Positions 57,201-64,000 of a stretch of DNA of 64,000 nt are shown here, piece after piece (positions within the stretch are counted from its first letter, which is position 1; every line of letters begins with the position of its first letter). Origin of the DNA: an uncultured Clostridia bacterium (GTDB lineage Bacteria; Bacillota; Clostridia; Lachnospirales; Lachnospiraceae); the NCBI GenBank assembly GCA_946629525.1, contig CAMOXU010000002.1:1-64000 (forward strand), in the 5' to 3' direction. The position numbers were made by a program, and so were the translations under genes. Below the pieces are notes generated by a model. That model searched no databases and was not told the DNA's origin. It was given only the letters and a program-made list of their open reading frames with translations.

Positions 57201-60200
57201 ACCTGACAGTCAGCGCAGTCTCCGGAAAGGAGAAGAGGCCGGTGACGTCCGTTGTCAAGGCCTATGCGGGCGACGGCGTTTACGACGGCATCGCGGGAGC
57301 AGCAGCTCTTCAGAAGGCACTTGCCTCCACGAAGGCCCTGATCGACGCGAAGGCAGCCATTAATCTCCTGAACCGCACATCCTTGGCAGTGAATGCCGTA
57401 CAGTACGACCGGTTCGTGACCGTTGCGGACGCGGCGGCAGCCGGGAACGGCACGACGGACGGGACAGGCGCAGGCCTTGCCTTCGCAGTGACCGGCGCGG
57501 ACGTACGGAGCGCGGTGGAAGACGGTGTGATCATCAAGACATTCAGCCCGAAGATGGGTGCAGCCGCCCTCAAGCGGGACGAGATTTCTGACTATATTGC
57601 AGGTCTTACCCTTCTTGCACCGATGGTCGACAAGGTCGCTGTAACGGCGGACCGTCAGGGCGACGAGGTCATCTACGCGTCAGCCGGAACAGCCGGCGCG
57701 GATGAAAATGCGATCCGCGCGGAGGCAGCCCTCTTCTCCGGAAGCTCAGTGCAGGCGTATCTGGGAAATCCGGGAACGGATGAGGTCCTGGACGCGGCAG
57801 GCAATGTCGACGTGACCGCAAATAACAGCGGAGCGCGGCAGGCAGCGGCCGATGCGGACGCTGTGCCGTCGACGGGCAGCGGAATGGTCCTTACCATGAC
57901 CTACACGAACGACAAGAGCAGCGCGGATCTTCAGAGAGCGCTGAAGTCCAATAATCTGACTGTACGGGCGGTCTCCAATGTAAAGACGAGATCCCGGGCA
58001 AAAGCCGGAGCGCAGGGGACGAAGAAAGTGAAGGAACCCGGCAGCGACGGCGACGACGGGGAGGCGGACCAACGGGCCTCAAAGATCCTCGACGGGGCAG
58101 CCTCTGTAGCTTCCTCGGGCAACAGCGCGATCAGCGGAACGATCCTTCGGGAGCTCGGAGAGAAGAGCGCGAAGGCGAAGAGCGCTGAGGGAAGCATGGG
58201 CGCGGCAGCAACCTATGCGCAGAACGTGGAAAAGAATTCCGCGAAAGCGAATGTGAGCGGAAAGTATTCGATCGTGGCCAGCGGCGATTTCGTGCTGGAG
58301 GCCATCGGAGAGAACGGGGCGGACATCCTTGCAGATGCGTCTTCTGTAAAGAAGAGCTCCGGCGGAACAAATGCCGACGGAACAACCTCAGATGGAACAA
58401 CTGCTGACGGAACGACTGCCGACGAACAGACAGGAATCGGCACTGCAGCGGCAGTGAGCGTGGTGGATTACGACTATGCGGCAGTTCTTGACAGCGGCAA
58501 GGCAACAGCGACCTCCGTTACGATCCATGCGGGCATCCCGGATGAGGCAGCGGCCTCTTATAAGGTGACGGCGGTCTCCGGAGAAGGGAACGGGCAGCCG
58601 GGCCTTGTCGGAAGCATTGCAATCAATGAAGTATACGGAACATCCGAGGCTTCGATCGCGGCGGGAACAGCACAGATCTCAGCTGCTGAAGATATGGTCA
58701 TCAAGGCTGAAGACAGACACAGCGAAGAGACGATTGCGACGGCGGGCATTTCCGAAGATGGTAAGCCTGTCCGGACGGCCGAAGACAAATCTGTGGCAGC
58801 GGTCGGCGTCGGAGCTGCGTTTGCTCTCAGTGATATAAGGACGGAGACAAAAGCGGCGGTCGGTGAAGGCCGTGTCGTGGAAGGCCTCAGAGTTTATCTT
58901 CTTGCGGACAATAAAGACGTGCGCGGAACATATTCCCTGGCAGGAAAAGATCCTTCCGCCTATGGCCAGGACCTTACGGCTGCAGCGGCAGACGCATCCG
59001 CCGCGGTATCGATCGGTGAGAGCAGGAGTATCGCTCTGGCTGATGAAGGATCACATATCATTGCGGACGGAACGCCTGACGGAAGTGAAATTGAGAGAAC
59101 AGGTGATCCGAAGGCCGGCGACATCTACATGAAGGGCCTCTTTACGAGCGATGTCAGGACCACGGCAGGTATTTTCGAGTCGAGCAGTCAGTCCTATTAC
59201 GGCGGAGCGGTGGCAGTGAATCTTGCGGGATCAGATGCGAACGCAGAGATGCTGGGCTTTGCGACTGCCAACGGCAATGTTCTCATTTTGGCAGATTCCG
59301 ATGATACGGACAGGACAAAGGCAGCTTCTGCCACGATGCCTGTCGATCTGCGCAGGTATCTGGTACGCATGGGCCTTGCCGGTACATTACAGGAAGTGCT
59401 GGATCTCGTAAAAGGAGAAATCTCCGGCAGCGGAACAAATACAAAGAATGAGATCGCAACACGGATCAATGAGGCGCTTAACGGCTATAAAGACAAAGAG
59501 GGAGCAGACGCGGTAAACAGCAACCCGCTGACTTACAATGTGCTCGCGTCTCAGAACGCGAAGTCAGAAGGAACGGAAGAGGCGCATATCGTTAACGCGC
59601 AGGAAGAGAGCAATAAGCTTGCAGCCTCCGGAACGAACGTCTCTGTCGGAGAAGGGATCATCAGGAATGACCTTCCGGGTACGGTCGTCCGCGCGGCAGC
59701 AGCGCTCGGACTGAATGTCACGGAACATAACGCACATGCGCTTGTCAGGGGAACCATAGACAAGACGAACCGTAGTGTGGATATCCGGGCGGAAGTGACG
59801 GGCTCTGCGGAGGTGAAAGGTTCAGCGGAGAATGTTCATGCTGACGGAGACAGCCGCCAGAATGCTTTCGGAGCGGCGCTCAGCATAAACCGGAACACTG
59901 CAGCAGCGGAGATCGCAAAGGGAACTGCACCGGCAAGAGTCGAGTCTAAAGGCGGGGTCAGCCTGACTGCAGAGCAGCAGAGGAACCTCTCTGATATGGA
60001 CAGAAGCAGATTCGAGGCAGATGCAGCCTCCGGATTCTACGGCAATGACAGAGGACAGATCTTCGGGACTCTCGTGATCGTTCGGTCAGAGTCTCAGACG
60101 GAAGCTCTGGTGGCGGACGAGACAACGATCAATGCTAATCTTGACAAAAAGGGCGGGGATGTAACAGTTACAGCCGTCGAGAAGGGAAGAATCGCGGCAA

Positions 60201-63200
60201 CGGCACTCGGAACGACCTTTGGTCCGGCTTCTGTCATCGTGGATGCGGAAGATATTATCAGAGCGGAGATCGGAAGGAAAGCGCAGGTGGCCGGCAACTA
60301 TATCATCGTTCAGGCCATGAAGGAGGCAGCCGGAAATATTCCGGAGCTCGACACGTTCTCAGGCGGACAGGAATATGTAAGCGTTACGGCCAGGGGCACA
60401 GACGAAGATACGGTCTATCAGGTCGCCGCTGACACTTCGGAATTTTCCGGATATTTAAGGAAGCACAGCGTGCCGGAGTACCTGCGGGGCGCGGACTATC
60501 TTCTGACAACGAGTTCTAACGAGATAGTTGCCTCTACCTTCCGGGGAATTAAGGCACAGGGCGCTTCTACGATCCTTCGTGAAGCACTTCGTGTAAGCGT
60601 CTCCATCGGAAAAGAAGCTGTCCTTACGGCGGAAGGAAATATCAACCTTATGGCGGATACGTCTTCGAAGGCAGCGGTCCTTCTCGGCGCAAATGCTTTC
60701 GAAGATGGCTCTGTCCATGCGGAGATCGGCACATCTGTCGTCCTCATGACTTCTCAAAATGTGACGGAGACAGTGATCGGGGATGATGCAAGGATCACGG
60801 CAGACGGATATTATGTACAGAATGCCATGGAAGACGCAGTCAAAACAGCTGCTGTCCTCCCGGGCAATACCGACTCGTTTGATGCGATCTCCCCGGGCGG
60901 CGGTTCGATCGTCGTGCTCAGGGATGCTGATGAAGTCCTCTCAGATGTCGGCACAGGTGCTGTCATAGAGGGTGGCCTCGGAGTCACGATCGGAGCTGCA
61001 CTCTATAATGATAAGGACTCTCTTGTATCGTATGACAACAGGAAGGCCGGAAAGAGGGCAAAAGGCGGGAACAACAGCTATATTCTTTCAGGATCTAAGG
61101 TACTCACGAGAGCCGGGATCAATGCGAAAATCCGAAGCAGTAAGGGAGATGTGTTCCTCACTGCGGATACAAAAGAGCAGATGATCAGCATACCGGGACC
61201 GAACGCGGATGCCCTGCCCGGAGCGATCGCGGCAGTCATGAATATCATGAGATCAGAAAGCTCCACGATCGTCGAGACAGGAAAGGTCGAGATCACAGCG
61301 AAGGGAGATGTCCATCTTGAAGCGAAAGCGGCGAGCTATCTCGTTGCGGTCGATCCGGCTTCGGATAAGGCATATCTTTTCAGTCCGAGTGGAGTCGCCA
61401 TTTTCTTCGACGCGACAAGGCTTGTCGAGACGCTTCTCGGAGAGGGATCGACGGTCACGGCAGGCGGCAATGTCTGGCTGATCTCCGAACTGGACGAGAA
61501 AATGCTCATCGCGCCCGCTTCGATACACGGAGATTACCGCGAAGGACTTACCGGTCTGGCAGCCGGCGCAAAGAGCAGGAACATCGTGCGGACAGTCGCG
61601 GGCGCAAAGAGCGGCCAGGACTGGAACGCAAAGGAAATCTCTGACGCAGCGGCAGTCACGAGCGTGACTGCGGAAGGATCTATCGCTGTGACAGCAGTCC
61701 TTGATTCGCTGAACGAGATCGTCACGGCCGGTGTGGACGATAATCCGAGCGCTTCGAATGGCGGAGCGGCAGCTGCGATCATTGAGAAGAATATCGTGGA
61801 TGCGGTCGTCAATACGATGGCGTATCTGAAGGCGATGGCATCTCTTCCCGCCATCACGGTGGAGAAGGCCGGAACGGATTCAAGCGGAAAGAAGAAGACG
61901 GACAGCCGTACGGGGATCACGATCTATGCGGGCGCGAAGGAAGATATCCTCATGACGGTCGAAGGCGCAGCCGCATCGGGCGGAGTCTCCGTAAACGGGA
62001 CGATCGCGGATGTGAATGTCGCAAATACCGTGCGGGCGAGGGTCGGAAAGGAAGCCCAGCTCTTTGCGGGAACGGAGATCACGGATGAATTTACCGGCGA
62101 GGTCGGCGATACCGGCACGGCGGGAGATGTACACATAGAAGCTGAAGATCTGACGGATGCGGTGATCCTCGCCGGCGGCCTCAGCAGAGCAGAGGCGAAG
62201 ACGGAGTCTCCGACAGTGCTCTACGGATACTTCGGAAAGACTGTCACCGCGAAAAATGAAGGGCTGGTAACAGCTGCGAAGAATACGGCGCAGGTCTATG
62301 CGTATGAAAAGACCAAAGTCGACTCCTTCGTGACGGCGTCCGGTCCGGCAGGGCAGGAGAGCGGCGTATCGGGAGCGCTGTACTTTAAGAACAGGGCGGA
62401 TGCTTTCGCTTCCGGATTCCTCCGGGGCGGAAGGCAAGTCGCTGTCAATTCAAGAAGCGAAGAAACGCTGAACACTGTTGAGACAGTCAGAGACGCCGAA
62501 GAGGCTTCCGGAAATACCGGATCAGCCATCCTTGTGTATCTGTACAACGGGGCTTTGGCCGGAATCGGCGACGGAAGCACGGTGCTGGGCGGCAATGTTT
62601 TCGTTACAGCTGCCGCGTACGAAACGGTGAACGCATATGTTCAGGGAACGACAGGCAGAGACGATCAGGAAACCGCAGGCGGAAGCCTTATGGTCGTCCT
62701 GACCGGTTCTGAGATCGCTGCCAGGATCGGAGCGGACGCATATGTCGGCGGTGCCTATTCTGAAAAAGCAAGAGATGTCCGGGTCACAGCGAACAACACA
62801 TACGATCTGAGGGGCGTCGTCGGAACGGATATCAATACAGACAGTACAAAGGGCGGTATCTCAGCAGCTGCGTCGGTCTCCTACAATAAGGTGGAAGCCT
62901 CTGTGGGAAGGAACACGCAGATGAAGGTGAAGAACCTGTTAGTCACTGGCGATTCGCTGAGGAGAGTCAATCTCCTTACAGCAATGCTGGGCAAAGAAGG
63001 CGGTACAGTTGAGACAGCCGGTACAGCGGCAGTCGTCGCGATCGGCAGCCTGCTGAACAAAGACGCGCACGATGCGATCTTCGCCGGCGGTCAGTCGATC
63101 CTTCCGGCAGCAGCGATCAGGCATATCCTTACGCGCGGCGGAACGGCAGTCGGATTCAATGACTTTACGGAAGGCTCTCTTCCGACGATCGATCTTAACG

Positions 63201-64000
63201 CAATCCTGGAGACAGGTATGGCGGGCGTGGGTGAGACGATCGCCATGGCGAACGGGACAGAGACGTACGTATCTCTCTTCCAGCCGACAGGAGATGCTGC
63301 ATCGGAGCCGGATTCAGCCGTTTACAGGACGCTTGACGGGAAGATCACAAGAAAAGTAACGCGTTATAACGGATGGGAAGATTATGTATCCGCGTGGATC
63401 GAGCCGGATGCGGTCGTAGAGGCGGAGTCCGAAATCATGGTCAGCGCAACCGATACGGTCAATCTGTATGTGCTCTCCGGAGCGGTCGGAAGCGATACGG
63501 AAGAAAGCGTCGGTTCCGGTACGGCAGCGGTCTTCATGAACGCCAATGTCTATGCGGATGTTTACGGTAAGCTGAAGAGCGGCAGCAGTATCAACATTTT
63601 TGCCAGGGCACAGTCGGGAATAGAGGCGAGAAAAGAGCTTTCGTTCCGTGGAACGTCCGTCTTTGAATCGCTGGGTCACGCGGCTGCCCAGAAGGGGCTC
63701 TCTCCGGAGAAGGAGACCAACAGGACCGGGATCTACGCTCTCGCAATTGCGGGCGCACAGGGTGCACCCGGAGGACGTGACAGTGTGGCATACACATCCG
63801 CGAGTTCTATGGTGGCGGCACGTCTCCACGGTACGGTCGAAGATGCAAAGATGCTGAATATTTTGGCTACGTTCGATTTTGCCAGCGTCCACGCGGCTTC
63901 CATCGCGGCAGCGAAGGGCAACAGAGATCTCACAAGGATCCTTGCGCTCGAATATTATGACGGATTTGCAGAAGCGGGTATCACGAACACCGCGGCAGTG
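54206..64000 (+). CDS. Second giant repetitive surface protein, paralog of 17110-33684; open at the window end (not in the ORF track)
   Basis: RBS ACAAAGGAGAATGCT-ATG; MTKKGDRKYRGIVIGLIFGFLMTGIMSFTVFAEEAESPPNT signal peptide; frame read by eye at several points through to ...YYDGFAEAGITNTAAV at 64000. Region from ~54962 parallels giant protein 1 (DVLIDGINVVLAGIYYSLDTKITVRDAKADIYGTTGSDTI vs NISIDGINVILAGLYYSLDTTINVKNSRTSIYGTEKADTI). Confidence 0.85.
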   Translation, partial: MTKKGDRKYRGIVIGLIFGFLMTGIMSFTVFAEEAESPPNTALTGESASKDEEAIAGPDALAESLSEAVHAGTDDGKAEEVQIADSGSTSEASDTQKAADAMNEAGASKSEADAAQSGAETAKTEADTVQSGTDTAKSEADAAQSGAETAKSEADTAKSGTAVAAEKASEGANAEGEEPAQSRALLAGASGEPTVPADPTQTGQNAGETGEPKEPTVPTSPTQTGEMAGLTDNSSSLTGDESLKGTSTANQADMENAIQKAVDAALASATSTTTTLRVDVESGDYTGGLKIAKPDGSSLNSKLILYVFAPGSYSGAATGAITTGKISAAADGSTKLSGDVLIDGINVVLAGIYYSLDTKITVRDAKADIYGTTGSDTINTVLDGSGTLVVHSGAGADDITVSGSTTTGGVVATVYGEAGDDTFNVDLLTGTKNASGTAPKQAEIRISDTDMGTLNLTGTLQEGNSSALSGTITMTSSSKRARVTAVNSEGYKTYINANGTTDYRDSLLNKKEVVLNAGDSVKAESFTDYVLTGTNADGIAVDGKNAYFSNIKAVSDGTLTVGSIDAPLVNVVLQGTDIILNGTINAKNLTVQAAGKAEQSQEDLTIELAGVDTITVKGIADAQTAKIQVLKDAEIKANNISLTADTAAKIDRDALIASYGEKILSFESLASSILINGKIEAAAGSIKALANAVITMLTAGNAKASFDSLIALPEAVITIGENANLIATGDVLTKAVSRVIGAAKASFAETPYASDAVIAIGGKAGTTVAGRILAGGNVTVRADGSAQAETIVSGADTGLAVTAANEDVRAEVTGSGKIEALGKVDIISTLAGDFHTTASAGGQDQGYETTLTNTQATLKNILNAVSGFADADKQVLLEKLFAVMTEAQSGQYAGIDKMYEQAALSMKDGEVSAASEKNAFGATAVAYTGGTNYAGIDTNSYIYAGSGLSVKADADFASVVRADSFETAADEANPSAAAIANTIFENTAEIRSGAVYAKDLTVSAVSGKEKRPVTSVVKAYAGDGVYDGIAGAAALQKALASTKALIDAKAAINLLNRTSLAVNAVQYDRFVTVADAAAAGNGTTDGTGAGLAFAVTGADVRSAVEDGVIIKTFSPKMGAAALKRDEISDYIAGLTLLAPMVDKVAVTADRQGDEVIYASAGTAGADENAIRAEAALFSGSSVQAYLGNPGTDEVLDAAGNVDVTANNSGARQAAADADAVPSTGSGMVLTMTYTNDKSSADLQRALKSNNLTVRAVSNVKTRSRAKAGAQGTKKVKEPGSDGDDGEADQRASKILDGAASVASSGNSAISGTILRELGEKSAKAKSAEGSMGAAATYAQNVEKNSAKANVSGKYSIVASGDFVLEAIGENGADILADASSVKKSSGGTNADGTTSDGTTADGTTADEQTGIGTAAAVSVVDYDYAAVLDSGKATATSVTIHAGIPDEAAASYKVTAVSGEGNGQPGLVGSIAINEVYGTSEASIAAGTAQISAAEDMVIKAEDRHSEETIATAGISEDGKPVRTAEDKSVAAVGVGAAFALSDIRTETKAAVGEGRVVEGLRVYLLADNKDVRGTYSLAGKDPSAYGQDLTAAAADASAAVSIGESRSIALADEGSHIIADGTPDGSEIERTGDPKAGDIYMKGLFTSDVRTTAGIFESSSQSYYGGAVAVNLAGSDANAEMLGFATANGNVLILADSDDTDRTKAASATMPVDLRRYLVRMGLAGTLQEVLDLVKGEISGSGTNTKNEIATRINEALNGYKDKEGADAVNSNPLTYNVLASQNAKSEGTEEAHIVNAQEESNKLAASGTNVSVGEGIIRNDLPGTVVRAAAALGLNVTEHNAHALVRGTIDKTNRSVDIRAEVTGSAEVKGSAENVHADGDSRQNAFGAALSINRNTAAAEIAKGTAPARVESKGGVSLTAEQQRNLSDMDRSRFEADAASGFYGNDRGQIFGTLVIVRSESQTEALVADETTINANLDKKGGDVTVTAVEKGRIAATALGTTFGPASVIVDAEDIIRAEIGRKAQVAGNYIIVQAMKEAAGNIPELDTFSGGQEYVSVTARGTDEDTVYQVAADTSEFSGYLRKHSVPEYLRGADYLLTTSSNEIVASTFRGIKAQGASTILREALRVSVSIGKEAVLTAEGNINLMADTSSKAAVLLGANAFEDGSVHAEIGTSVVLMTSQNVTETVIGDDARITADGYYVQNAMEDAVKTAAVLPGNTDSFDAISPGGGSIVVLRDADEVLSDVGTGAVIEGGLGVTIGAALYNDKDSLVSYDNRKAGKRAKGGNNSYILSGSKVLTRAGINAKIRSSKGDVFLTADTKEQMISIPGPNADALPGAIAAVMNIMRSESSTIVETGKVEITAKGDVHLEAKAASYLVAVDPASDKAYLFSPSGVAIFFDATRLVETLLGEGSTVTAGGNVWLISELDEKMLIAPASIHGDYREGLTGLAAGAKSRNIVRTVAGAKSGQDWNAKEISDAAAVTSVTAEGSIAVTAVLDSLNEIVTAGVDDNPSASNGGAAAAIIEKNIVDAVVNTMAYLKAMASLPAITVEKAGTDSSGKKKTDSRTGITIYAGAKEDILMTVEGAAASGGVSVNGTIADVNVANTVRARVGKEAQLFAGTEITDEFTGEVGDTGTAGDVHIEAEDLTDAVILAGGLSRAEAKTESPTVLYGYFGKTVTAKNEGLVTAAKNTAQVYAYEKTKVDSFVTASGPAGQESGVSGALYFKNRADAFASGFLRGGRQVAVNSRSEETLNTVETVRDAEEASGNTGSAILVYLYNGALAGIGDGSTVLGGNVFVTAAAYETVNAYVQGTTGRDDQETAGGSLMVVLTGSEIAARIGADAYVGGAYSEKARDVRVTANNTYDLRGVVGTDINTDSTKGGISAAASVSYNKVEASVGRNTQMKVKNLLVTGDSLRRVNLLTAMLGKEGGTVETAGTAAVVAIGSLLNKDAHDAIFAGGQSILPAAAIRHILTRGGTAVGFNDFTEGSLPTIDLNAILETGMAGVGETIAMANGTETYVSLFQPTGDAASEPDSAVYRTLDGKITRKVTRYNGWEDYVSAWIEPDAVVEAESEIMVSATDTVNLYVLSGAVGSDTEESVGSGTAAVFMNANVYADVYGKLKSGSSINIFARAQSGIEARKELSFRGTSVFESLGHAAAQKGLSPEKETNRTGIYALAIAGAQGAPGGRDSVAYTSASSMVAARLHGTVEDAKMLNILATFDFASVHAASIAAAKGNRDLTRILALEYYDGFAEAGITNTAAV
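54533..54700 (+). repeat. In-frame 42-bp tandem repeat, 4 copies
   Basis: Units begin at 54533, 54575, 54617 and 54659; encode (S/T)EAD(A/T)(A/V)QSG(A/T)(E/D)TAK. Confidence 0.9.

Noticed and set aside
1-64000. tRNA, rRNA or prophage genes
   Set aside because: No tRNA cloverleaf-like or rRNA sequence and no phage structural genes were recognised by eye; a tRNAscan/Infernal run would be needed to exclude them fully.

Overview
This 64 kb window appears to come from a Gram-positive Clostridia genome; a Lachnospiraceae-like source is my inference from protein style. The first ~16.7 kb is mostly housekeeping or accessory metabolism: the tail of a YesL/DUF624 protein, an MFS transporter, ApbE, DUF2752, zinc-ribbon membrane proteins, a RelB/RelE-type toxin-antitoxin pair, a CobW-type GTPase, an AIM24/TIGR00266 protein, an SstT-like symporter, a polysaccharide deacetylase, a CPBP protease and a TPR protein. 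From 17 kb onward it is a cell-surface locus. Two giant paralogous repetitive surface proteins bracket the rest: a complete 5524-aa ORF at 17110-33684, and a second at 54206 to the window end. The second is missing from the supplied ORF track because it has no stop inside the window. Between them lie a compact AT-richer RiPP-like cassette (radical SAM/SPASM maturase, PqqD-like protein, an unlisted 51-aa Cys-containing candidate precursor at 35636-35791, and an HPr-kinase-like protein), an IS21-family element with two extra ORFs, a PD-(D/E)XK-like ORF, a tandem pair of papain-family surface proteases with C-terminal TGD+TM tails, and a clostripain-family lipoprotein flanked by related inverted repeats. 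Several dispersed palindromic repeat families occupy the intergenic spaces, and a terminator/anti-terminator-like leader precedes sstT. The best candidates for an undescribed system are the RiPP cassette and the giant paralog pair with its associated proteases. All family calls were made by eye, with no database search.
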